Source of the DNA: Gammaproteobacteria bacterium
GTDB taxonomy: Bacteria > Pseudomonadota > Gammaproteobacteria > Steroidobacterales > JABDKV01
Direction: 5' to 3'
Length of the DNA stretch: 14,014 bases
Assembly: GCA_029862285.1 (NCBI GenBank)
Contig: JAOTXR010000015.1
Span: 1-14,014, forward strand
Shown: in pieces, positions 8,800-14,014 of the stretch
Layout of the letters: each line of letters starts with the position of its first letter
How positions within the stretch are numbered: the stretch's first letter is position 1
Made by a program: the position numbers and the translations under genes
The notes under the pieces: model-generated
What the model was told of the DNA's origin: nothing
Database searches by the model: none
The model's input: the letters and a program-made list of their open reading frames with translations, nothing else

Positions 8800-8828
8800 C
8801 CGTTTCTTACTCCTCTGGCTGAGCCTGA

Positions 8829-9569
8829 TCAGCTCATTTGCATTAGTCGAGCCGCAGCAGCGGCGTTGTTGTTGGCAGTTTCCATTAGCTTGACCTGCAT
8901 CTCATAACGACGCGCCAGATCCAGCATTGATATCAGCGACTCGATCGCATTGACATTACTGCCTTCCAGCACCCCCGAAGCCAGTTGTACCGAGGCGTCA
9001 GGTTCTGCCGCGATACCGTCGCGAGTCCGAATGAGCCCATCGATACCCTTGACCAGGTTCTCCGGTCCCGGATTGACCAGTCGAATGCGGTCCACGGTAG
9101 CCAGCGTGTTGGCCGTCTGTCCAAGCGGTACGATTGACACGCTGCCATCGCCACCGATCTCCAGTTTCTGGAATGGGGGTATCGCAACCGGGCCACCCTC
9201 ACCCAACACAAACTGGCCCGCACCATTGATGAGTACACCACCCGGTCCGAGTTGCAGATCGCCGGCGCGTGTATAGACTTCCTCGCCATCAGCTCCCTGC
9301 ACCGCAATCCAGCCATCGCCCTGCACGGCGACATCGAGCTGCCGGCCGGTGTCCTGCATCGGTCCCGGCTGGAAATTCCACCCGGCAGTCTCTTGCGTTG
9401 CATTTATCCGGCTGGGATAGCCCGGACCTGTTATCTGGTGACTCTCGGCTGCCAGCATGTCTGCGCGAAAACCAATCGTACTGGCGTTGGCCAGGTTGTT
9501 GGCATTGACCGTCTGCGCCAGCATCATGTTCCGGGCACCGGTCATCGCGACATACAACATTTTATCCAT
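8829..9569 (-). CDS. flgF: Flagellar proximal rod protein FlgF
   Basis: FlgF is one of the proximal rod subunits, placed between FlgB/FlgC and FlgG. The 246-aa protein starts [16 protein letters not shown] and has the rod motif [14 protein letters not shown] at 22-35. The central Q-G-D-G-W-I-A-V-Q and Y-T-R-A-G-D-L segments and the C-terminal helix [19 protein letters not shown] are typical of FlgF. That helix reads [12 protein letters not shown] where FlgG has MIETQRAYE, which helps tell the two apart. The start is 10 nt after the flgE stop, with AAGGA overlapping the end of flgE. Confidence 0.96.
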   Translation of the reverse strand: MDKMLYVAMTGARNMMLAQTVNANNLANASTIGFRADMLAAESHQITGPGYPSRINATQETAGWNFQPGPMQDTGRQLDVAVQGDGWIAVQGADGEEVYTRAGDLQLGPGGVLINGAGQFVLGEGGPVAIPPFQKLEIGGDGSVSIVPLGQTANTLATVDRIRLVNPGPENLVKGIDGLIRTRDGIAAEPDASVQLASGVLEGSNVNAIESLISMLDLARRYEMQVKLMETANNNAAAAARLMQMS

Positions 9570-9579
9570 CAGTCAGTCC

Positions 9580-10758
9580 TTAACGGAGATTGATAATCGT
9601 CTGGGTGATCGTGTCGGCCGTCGAGATCATCTGTGCGTTGGCCTGGAAATTGCGTTGCGCAGTGATCATCTGTACCAGTTGCGCGGTCAGATCGACATTT
9701 GACTGTTCGAGTGAACCGGACTGAACCAGACCGAGCGTGCCTTTACCGGCCTCGCCGCGTAATGGCGCACCCGAAGAGAAAGTCTCGCTCCAGGTGTTAT
9801 CGCCGAGCGTAGTCAGTCCCTGTGGGTTCGAAAAATTGGTCATGGCGATCTGCCCCAGGGATGACGACCGCCCATTTGTGAAACGCGCCAGGACCCGCCC
9901 GGCGCCATCGATGTCAATTCCGGTCAGCCGCCCGACATTCAGCCCATCCTGGGTCAACGTGTTGACCACGAATTCGCCGCCATACTGTGTGCTGAGGCTG
10001 TAGTCGAAATCCATGACCAGCGGATCGGCACCGTTACCGGGGTTGTAGGCCGGCATGGTTACCGTACCGGATGGTGGATTGACCAGTACGCCCGTGGACG
10101 AAAATTCCAGGGTATTGGCGCCGCCGACGGCATTGTCATCAACGTACAGTCGTGTGTCCCAAAAATTGGGTACCGCAGTCTTGGTGAAATAGAGCGTCGC
10201 CGTATGTTCTGAACCAAGTGAATCGTAAATCGTTACCGAAGTGGTGTGGTTGAAAGTCGATGGATCATCAGGGTCGAATGGACCGACCGGCACAGCACTC
10301 TCAGTTGGGAGATTGACACCGACTTCAGTTTCCGTAGTCGCCACCGGCTGGCTCGATGCGGTAACCAGACGCAAATCCTCCAGTGCGCCGACGTCGAATA
10401 TTCCTGAACCTGCATCCGGGTATACCTGCAAACGTTGTTGCGCGCTGTTGACCACGTAGCCGTCAGAATCGACGCCAAATGCGCCGGCACGGGAGTAAAC
10501 CAGTCCACCACCGTCGCTCAGGGTGAAAAAGCCTTCGCCGCTAATCGAGAGGTCGAGGGGGCTGCCGGTAAATTCCACGGAACCCTGTGCAAACTGCTGC
10601 GTCTGCGCAGCAAGCTGTACGCCGTCGCTCAGCACGTCGGAAAATTCGGAACGAAATTGTTTAAAGCCCAGTGTCGATGCGTTGGCGATGTTGTGAGCTG
10701 TAATACTCAAGTCTGCGGAAGCGGCATTGAGTCCGCTAAGAGCGATACGAAATGGCAT
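9580..10758 (-). CDS. flgE: Flagellar hook protein FlgE
   Basis: FlgE polymerises into the curved hook. The 392 residues are close to the enterobacterial length (about 400). The N-terminal motif is H-N-I-A-N-A-S-T-L-G-F-K (22-33), preceded by the MPFRIALSGLNAASADL helix. The S-G-E-G-F-F-T-L-S and Y-S-R-A-G-A-F-G-V-D segments come next, then a central FlgE-type beta domain with T-S-V-T-I-Y-D-S-L-G-S-E-H, a strong FlgE marker. The C-terminal helix has G-S-L-E-Q-S-N-V-D-L-T and Q-R-N-F-Q-A-N-A-Q. A clear AGGAGAT precedes the ATG. The 15-nt gap from flgD places it in the same transcript. Confidence 0.98.
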   Translation of the reverse strand: MPFRIALSGLNAASADLSITAHNIANASTLGFKQFRSEFSDVLSDGVQLAAQTQQFAQGSVEFTGSPLDLSISGEGFFTLSDGGGLVYSRAGAFGVDSDGYVVNSAQQRLQVYPDAGSGIFDVGALEDLRLVTASSQPVATTETEVGVNLPTESAVPVGPFDPDDPSTFNHTTSVTIYDSLGSEHTATLYFTKTAVPNFWDTRLYVDDNAVGGANTLEFSSTGVLVNPPSGTVTMPAYNPGNGADPLVMDFDYSLSTQYGGEFVVNTLTQDGLNVGRLTGIDIDGAGRVLARFTNGRSSSLGQIAMTNFSNPQGLTTLGDNTWSETFSSGAPLRGEAGKGTLGLVQSGSLEQSNVDLTAQLVQMITAQRNFQANAQMISTADTITQTIINLR

Positions 10759-10773
10759 CTTTGATCTCCTGCC

Positions 10774-11451
10774 TTATCGGATTTCGAGAATTTGTGAAAA
10801 ACTGATTTGACCGCCACCGGCGAGATTGAGCACGGGGGGTTGGCCACCACCACCCAACGTAACGCTGCGAACCTGGTCGGCCAGCAGCACACGGCCGGCG
10901 TAAGTCTCGCCTGCCGCACCGATGCTTGCGCGGATCGAGTAATTGCCTGCCGGCAGGGACTGACCCGTGTCATCCAGGCCGTCCCAGACAAACGCCTGCC
11001 GGCCCGCTGTCATGGCACCAAAGTCCAGACGCCGCACAATCTGGCCGGCTGAATCCTTGATCTCGAGCACCACGGAAGTTGCGCCGGGTGGAACGTCGAT
11101 CGCACCTTCGACAGTGCCGCCATCAGCAAGATTCGCGTCGGATAACTCGGCGAAGACTGTCTGCCCGACCAGCGCAGCCGACTCGAGCACCTGGTTGGAC
11201 AGCATGGACTCGGCCAGACTGTTTAGCCCGTTCTGTATTCCCTGGATACCCGCCGCGGTTTCGAACTGGGCAAGCTGCGACAGGAACTCACCACTTTCCA
11301 GCGGCTGGAAAGGGTCCTGGTACTGCAGTTGCGTCATCATGAGTGTGAGGAAAGTATCTTCAGACTCGGCGACCGGACTTGCCTGGTTGCCACCGGATGA
11401 CCCCAGCGATAATCCCAGCGCGTTCAGATCGATGTCGTTACTAATTGGCAT
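10774..11451 (-). CDS. flgD: Flagellar hook-capping / scaffold protein FlgD
   Basis: FlgD forms the temporary cap under which hook subunits assemble; it leaves when the hook is complete. The 225-aa protein has the family signature F-L-T-L-M (34-38) then Q-L-Q-Y-Q-D-P-F-Q-P (41-50) and L-A-Q-F-E-T (60-65). A tudor-like/Ig-like FLG-D region follows (about 95-190) with F-V-W-D-G-L-D-D-T-G and P-A-G-N-Y (154-171). There is no signal peptide; export is by the flagellar apparatus. The start has only a weak GGTAAAG upstream, 20 nt after the flgC stop, so it may be translated less well than its neighbours, in line with its transient structural role. Confidence 0.97.
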   Translation of the reverse strand: MPISNDIDLNALGLSLGSSGGNQASPVAESEDTFLTLMMTQLQYQDPFQPLESGEFLSQLAQFETAAGIQGIQNGLNSLAESMLSNQVLESAALVGQTVFAELSDANLADGGTVEGAIDVPPGATSVVLEIKDSAGQIVRRLDFGAMTAGRQAFVWDGLDDTGQSLPAGNYSIRASIGAAGETYAGRVLLADQVRSVTLGGGGQPPVLNLAGGGQISFSQILEIR

Positions 11452-11471
11452 GGCTTTACCTGCTGATTAAC

Positions 11472-11885
11472 TCATCGGCCCATGTTGAGAGTCCGAAGCA
11501 TTAATTCCTTCGTTGTATTGAGTATTTCTATGTTGTTCTGGTACGAGCGCGCCGCCGACATCATGTTGACCATCTCCTCCACACTGTCGACGTTGGCGCG
11601 ATAGACATAGCCTTCGGCGTTTGCACTCGGATGACCGGGCTCGTAATTCTTCTGCGGCTGTGCGCTACTGGTACTGATATTTGTAACGCGCACGCCCGCT
11701 GTCGCCGGATCCGGTCGCATCGGATCCATATAGGTTGCAAAAACTGGCTGTCGCTTGCGATAAACCTCGCCCGGGCTGCCGGCCACCATGTCCGCATTCG
11801 CCAGATTGCTGGCTGTGACATTGAGACGTACTGACTGGGCCGCCATACCGGACCCGGCGATTTCAAAAATCCTGAACATCGACAT
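11472..11885 (-). CDS. flgC: Flagellar proximal rod protein FlgC
   Basis: FlgC is a proximal rod subunit. At 137 aa it matches the family length. The N-terminal rod motif is A-S-N-L-A-N-A-D (25-32), followed by the G-E-V-Y-R-K-R-Q-P-V-F segment typical of FlgC. The C-terminal helix contains V-E-E-M-V-N-M-M-S-A-A-R-S-Y-Q-N-N and ends in T-L-N-M-G-R. The ATG shares one base with the flgB stop (TGATG), implying coupled translation. A second ATG two codons in (11879) cannot be ruled out as the start. Confidence 0.97.
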   Translation of the reverse strand: MSMFRIFEIAGSGMAAQSVRLNVTASNLANADMVAGSPGEVYRKRQPVFATYMDPMRPDPATAGVRVTNISTSSAQPQKNYEPGHPSANAEGYVYRANVDSVEEMVNMMSAARSYQNNIEILNTTKELMLRTLNMGR

Positions 11886-12283
11886 CAGCGCAATCCTCCG
11901 GTGATGGCATCCGACAAGCTGCGGATACGACCGTCAAGAAACATCAGGCTCGCCTGAAAGCGAATAGCATTGTCAGCAAATATGGCCTGCTCGAATTGCG
12001 GTTCCACGGTGTTGCCGTCCTGTGCAGGCTGTAGTGGAACCCGGTACTTGAGCTCGCTGCCCGTCGTATTGTTTATGGCATTGCCACCGAGATGGCGCGC
12101 ATGTGTGCGCACTATCCGGCTGTTTTGCTCGTTCCGGAGTAACTCGCGAAAATCGATATCGCGTGCCTGGTAACCGGGCGTATCGGCATTAGCCAGATTC
12201 GACGCAATAATCTGCATGCGTTTGCTTCGCACAGCCACTGCCTGCGGGTGCATGCCAAACGCTTCGTCAAGACTGAAAGCCAT
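11885..12283 (-). CDS. flgB: Flagellar proximal rod protein FlgB
   Basis: FlgB is the most proximal rod subunit and the first gene of the eleven-gene operon. The 132-aa protein starts MAFSLDEAFG and has the rod motif I-A-S-N-L-A-N-A-D-T-P-G-Y-Q-A-R-D-I-D-F, the FlgB hallmark, near 28-47. The C-terminal half has the N-A-I-R-F-Q-A-S-L-M-F-L-D-G segment. The frame stays open upstream to 12505, but that extension crosses the predicted sigma54 promoter and has no family similarity. ATG 12283 has a strong AGGAGG (12289-12294) 5 nt upstream. Predicted transcription from the minus-strand sigma54 promoter starts near 12321, leaving a leader of about 38 nt. Confidence 0.97.
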   Translation of the reverse strand: MAFSLDEAFGMHPQAVAVRSKRMQIIASNLANADTPGYQARDIDFRELLRNEQNSRIVRTHARHLGGNAINNTTGSELKYRVPLQPAQDGNTVEPQFEQAIFADNAIRFQASLMFLDGRIRSLSDAITGGLR

Positions 12284-12288
12284 CCTTG

Positions 12289-12294
12289 CCTCCT
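12289..12294 (-). promoter_or_regulatory. Strong Shine-Dalgarno of flgB
   Basis: Minus-strand AGGAGG lies 5 nt before ATG 12283. It decides the flgB start against the longer open frame that runs back to 12505. Confidence 0.85.
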
Positions 12295-12331
12295 GATGCC
12301 CATGCGTTATGCATGAGCCCGACGAACATTT

Positions 12332-12347
12332 AGCAAGAAGCGTGCCA
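12332..12347 (-). promoter_or_regulatory. Sigma54 (RpoN) promoter of the flgBCDEFGHIJKL operon
   Basis: Read on the minus strand: TGGCACG, CTTC, TTGCT. The invariant GG (12346-12345) and GC (12334-12333) are exactly 10 bp apart, as the sigma54 -24/-12 consensus requires. Transcription should start about 12 bp past the GC, near 12321, upstream of the flgB Shine-Dalgarno. Sigma54 promoters need an ATP-using enhancer-binding protein, so this operon should be strictly activator dependent. Confidence 0.9.
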
Positions 12348-12376
12348 GACTCGAAGCCCGCAGAAACTCGCCGTGT

Positions 12377-12447
12377 TTGCCGTCGCTGCGCCGGAAAGCG
12401 GCAACAATTTTCCGCTGTCACCGGCAATTCCAGCCGTTGACCGGCAA
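12377..12447. promoter_or_regulatory. Candidate enhancer-binding sites: CGGCAA elements between divergent promoters
   Basis: CGGCAA occurs at 12399-12404, 12422-12427 and 12442-12447 on the plus strand, and once inverted (TTGCCG) at 12377-12382. Steps between element starts are 22, 23 and 20 bp, about two helical turns, so the elements lie on roughly the same face of the DNA. They fill the space between the two sigma54 promoters, where an enhancer-binding protein (FlrC, FleR or FleQ type) would sit. The assignment to any named regulator is inference, as no regulator gene is in the window. Confidence 0.5.
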
Positions 12448-12477
12448 ATTTGCTGGCGTTTAGCCAAAATCCCGCGT

Positions 12478-12493
12478 TGGCACGCGAGTTGCA
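12478..12493 (+). promoter_or_regulatory. Sigma54 (RpoN) promoter of flgA
   Basis: TGGCACG (12478-12484), CGAG, TTGCA (12489-12493). GG at 12479-12480 and GC at 12491-12492 are separated by exactly 10 bp, a full match to the -24/-12 consensus. It uses the same TGGCACG-N4-TTGC core as the divergent flgB promoter. Predicted start is near 12504, giving a very short leader of about 16 nt that still contains the AAGGA at 12511-12515. Confidence 0.9.
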
Positions 12494-12510
12494 TTGTTCC
12501 GGCAACTGTT

Positions 12511-12515
12511 AAGGA
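12511..12515 (+). promoter_or_regulatory. Shine-Dalgarno of flgA
   Basis: AAGGA is 4 nt before ATG 12520. It supports this start over the far upstream GTG at 12373 (which lies before the promoter) and over ATG 12538, which has no such element. Confidence 0.65.
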
Positions 12516-12519
12516 AGCC

Positions 12520-13230
12520 ATGTTTTTCCCACCGAAAATGAAAATGAGACTGTTCTTGCTGGTGCTGGTGTTATGTCCGTGCGTGACGGCGGCGTCGCAA
12601 TGGCAGGCTTTGAGTGAAATACGCGAGCTCGCCGAAGAATTCGCAGCGAGTATGAATACGGAAACATCGTCGCGTACGGTACAGGCGGGGACGCTGGATT
12701 CGCGTCTGCGTCTGAAAAACTGTGTCGGACAGCTCGAAGGGTTTTTGCCACCCGGCACCCGCCCAGGGGTCAATATGACGGTCGGCGTGCGTTGTACCGG
12801 TGCGACGCCCTGGAGAGTCTTTGTGCCGGTACGGTCCCGGATGACGGGGCTGGTGTTGGTGAGCCGGCATGCCCTGGCACGGGGTCACAGCCTGAGCAGC
12901 ACCGACGTCGAGCTTGCAAAACGCGATCTCGATCGACTTCCCTATGGCTACCTGACCGACCCCCGCGCAATTAGCGGCCGGGTTTTGCGCCGGCCGGTGA
13001 CCCCCGGTGCGGTCATCATCCCACCCATGCTGGGTCTGGCGCAGACCGTCCGCCGGGGCCAGACAGTGACGCTCTATGCTGACCGGGCCGGGGTACGGAT
13101 CCGGGCGGCCGGAAAGGCACTCTCTGATGGTGCACTGCAACAGAGGATACGGGTCCAGAATCTCTCGTCCGGCCGGGTCATCGAGGGAATCGTCCGATCG
13201 GAGGAACGGGTCGAAATACTCATGAACTGA
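12520..13230 (+). CDS. flgA: Flagellar basal body P-ring formation chaperone FlgA
   Basis: FlgA is the periplasmic chaperone that helps FlgI assemble into the P ring. The 236-aa product has a signal peptide (basic K-M-K-M-R then a leucine-rich core, cut near 24-25, V-T-A-A). The N-terminal half has the two conserved cysteines, 68 and 92, expected to form a disulfide. A SAF-type domain follows (about 104-165) with R-x-L-x-R-G-H-x-L-S-x-x-D-V and G-R-V-L-R-R-P-V-T-P-G. The C-terminal part has V-R-R-G-Q-T-V-T-L and G-x-V-x-x-x-E-x-V-E-I-L typical of FlgA. The start at 12520 is set by the sigma54 promoter and AAGGA; the frame is open further upstream to 12373 but that part precedes the predicted transcript. 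It is head to head with flgB. Confidence 0.95.
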   Translation: MFFPPKMKMRLFLLVLVLCPCVTAASQWQALSEIRELAEEFAASMNTETSSRTVQAGTLDSRLRLKNCVGQLEGFLPPGTRPGVNMTVGVRCTGATPWRVFVPVRSRMTGLVLVSRHALARGHSLSSTDVELAKRDLDRLPYGYLTDPRAISGRVLRRPVTPGAVIIPPMLGLAQTVRRGQTVTLYADRAGVRIRAAGKALSDGALQQRIRVQNLSSGRVIEGIVRSEERVEILMN

Positions 13231-13240
13231 CGAGAATCAC

Positions 13241-13267
13241 TAAAGAATGCGCCGGATCGGCCGATAC
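13241..13267 (+). promoter_or_regulatory. Sigma28 (FliA) promoter of flgM-flgN
   Basis: TAAAGAAT (13241-13248), an 11-bp spacer, then GCCGATAC (13260-13267). This is very close to the FliA consensus TAAAGTTT-N11-GCCGATAA with exact spacing. Transcription should start near 13274, leaving about 32 nt to the flgM start. It lies in the 75-bp gap after flgA, so flgMN can be read both from the flgA promoter and from this late promoter. Confidence 0.9.
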
Positions 13268-13305
13268 TTGTTACGTTAATCGGGGATATCCGGAGTGGGA
13301 GTATC

Positions 13306-13608
13306 GTGAATCCAAAGATCAACGGCGTCTCGGGCGGCTCACCGCGTATCGATAGCAGTACGCGCTCTGGTGACGTTCGCAAAAGCGACCAGACGGCGCC
13401 TGCAGCTACTCCAAGAGACCAGGTCAGCCTGACCGAATCGGCACGTCTGATGGTGCGGCTGGAAAAGATCCTGGAAGATCTGCCCAGCGTGGATCGCGAT
13501 CGTGTGGAGGTCATTAAACAGGCAATATCTGACGGGACTTATTCGGTCGATGCTCAGAAAGTTGCCGCTGAAGTGCTGCGAATGGAAATGGACCTCAACC
13601 GGCGTTGA
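13306..13608 (+). CDS. flgM: Anti-sigma28 factor FlgM
   Basis: FlgM binds and holds sigma28 (FliA) until the hook is finished, then is exported through the flagellar apparatus, freeing the sigma factor for late genes. The 100-aa protein starts at GTG (M-N-P-K-I-N-G), with GGGAG and GGAG just upstream. Its N-terminal third is rich in Ser, Gly and charged residues, as expected for the disordered export part. The D-Q-V-S-L-T segment (38-43) and the C-terminal half (62-93, R-V-E-V-I-K-Q-A-I-S-D-G-T-Y and A-E-V-L-R-M-E) match the sigma-binding helices of the family. Because its own promoter is of the sigma28 type, it forms a negative feedback loop. Confidence 0.95.
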   Translation: MNPKINGVSGGSPRIDSSTRSGDVRKSDQTAPAATPRDQVSLTESARLMVRLEKILEDLPSVDRDRVEVIKQAISDGTYSVDAQKVAAEVLRMEMDLNRR

Positions 13609-13609
13609 T

Positions 13610-14014
13610 ATGGCTCTGGACCTGCAGGAAACGCTCAGTAATCTGATCGACCACGAGCTGGCGCTGACACACGAACTCGGCGCTGCACTCGCCGACGAAC
13701 GAGATGCCTTGCGAAAAGTGGATCCTGGTGCGCTGGACGCCGCCACCGCCAGGAAACAAGCCTGTATCGAAGATTTGAGTGCACTCGACAGTGAGCGGCG
13801 ACATCTGTGTACCACGGCCGGACTCGCCCCAGACGGAAGCTGTATGGAACGGTTGTTGATACAGGTCGATCCGCAAGGCGCGCTGACTCAGCGCTGGCAA
13901 ACCTTGCTGGCAAAACTGGAGACCTGCCGCGAGGCCAATTACAGCAATGGCGCAATGGTACGACTGCAAAAGCGCCGGGTAACCGAGGCGCTCGGCCTGC
14001 TCCACGGCGAGGCT
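13610..14014 (+). CDS. flgN: Flagellar export chaperone FlgN, partial (3' end outside window)
   Basis: FlgN is the cytoplasmic chaperone that keeps FlgK and FlgL ready for export. ATG 13610 comes 1 nt after the flgM stop, so the pair is probably translationally coupled. The frame stays open for 135 codons to the right edge with no stop. The product starts M-A-L-D-L-Q-E-T-L and is almost all predicted helix, with L-I-x-x-E-L-A-L and an E-R-D-A-L heptad stretch near the start (about 13-36). Near residues 110-132 it has C-R-E-A-N-Y-S-N-G-A-M-V and a final L-G-L-L-H-G, matching the N-x-x-N-G and L-x-x-L-x-G marks of the FlgN C-terminal client-binding helix. Usual family length is about 140-160 residues, so only a short tail should be missing. 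Confidence 0.9.
   Translation, partial: MALDLQETLSNLIDHELALTHELGAALADERDALRKVDPGALDAATARKQACIEDLSALDSERRHLCTTAGLAPDGSCMERLLIQVDPQGALTQRWQTLLAKLETCREANYSNGAMVRLQKRRVTEALGLLHGEA

Noticed and set aside
12301..12315. CATGC-N5-GCATG inverted repeat in the flgB leader
   Set aside because: Only five base pairs; it could be a small hairpin upstream of the Shine-Dalgarno but is well within chance.
12284..12505. Upstream extension of the flgB frame (start at 12505, 206 aa)
   Set aside because: The extension crosses the minus-strand sigma54 promoter, has no rod-protein similarity, and ATG 12283 has an AGGAGG at ideal distance.
12373..12519. Upstream extension of the flgA frame (start at 12373)
   Set aside because: It would begin more than 100 bp before the plus-strand sigma54 promoter, and it buries the signal peptide behind 49 residues of non-signal sequence.
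12571..13140. 189-codon minus-strand frame across flgA
   Set aside because: Shadow of flgA in GC-rich sequence; flgA has promoter, Shine-Dalgarno and family motifs on the plus strand.
13595..14005. 136-codon minus-strand frame over the right end
   Set aside because: The plus-strand frame from 13610 encodes FlgN with family motifs directly after flgM, so the minus frame is a shadow.

Overview
The window holds an almost complete flagellar rod-hook-ring gene cluster from what looks like an environmental, RpoN-dependent flagellated gammaproteobacterium. The lineage call is an inference. It rests on the enterobacterial-type flg gene order, sigma54 and sigma28 promoters in place of an obvious FlhDC-type arrangement, a PEP-CTERM surface protein (exosortase sorting), and a dockerin/thrombospondin-type surface protein. 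Base composition is moderately GC-rich throughout and no mobile element, tRNA, rRNA or CRISPR array was seen.

Left side (1-2297, plus strand): first the 3' end of a large secreted repeat protein. It has at least three prealbumin/Cna-B-like units ending in C-T-x-x-N-D-D, a DUF11-like unit, a thrombospondin type 3 calcium-binding stretch and a dockerin-like pair of calcium loops. A 192-bp gap with a plausible extended -10 promoter follows, then a 234-aa PEP-CTERM protein. This pair converges on the end of the flagellar operon with only 11 bp between stop codons.

Centre (2309-12283, minus strand): flgB-flgC-flgD-flgE-flgF-flgG-flgH-flgI-flgJ-flgK-flgL, eleven genes read right to left without a gap larger than 29 bp. 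They encode proximal rod (FlgB, FlgC, FlgF), distal rod (FlgG), hook cap and hook (FlgD, FlgE), L ring and P ring (FlgH, FlgI), the rod cap/peptidoglycan hydrolase (FlgJ) and the hook-filament junction (FlgK, FlgL). Several pairs overlap by 1 or 4 nt, which implies translational coupling.

Right side (12284-14014): a 236-bp divergent control region, then flgA (P-ring chaperone), flgM (anti-sigma28) and flgN (chaperone for FlgK/FlgL, cut by the window edge) on the plus strand. The control region carries two textbook sigma54 promoters facing away from each other (TGGCACG-N4-TTGC in both), one for flgB and one for flgA. Between them lie CGGCAA elements about two helical turns apart, a good candidate for the site of an enhancer-binding protein of the FlrC/FleR/FleQ type. 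A near-consensus sigma28 promoter (TAAAGAAT-N11-GCCGATAC) lies just before flgM.

Together the genes describe a regulatory circuit. RpoN plus an activator would fire both arms at once, building the hook-basal body. When the hook is finished FlgM is exported, freeing sigma28, which then raises flgM and flgN expression. The flagellar genes themselves look ordinary. The parts most worth testing are the shared control region and the mosaic surface proteins beside the operon. I did not find evidence of an undescribed system.
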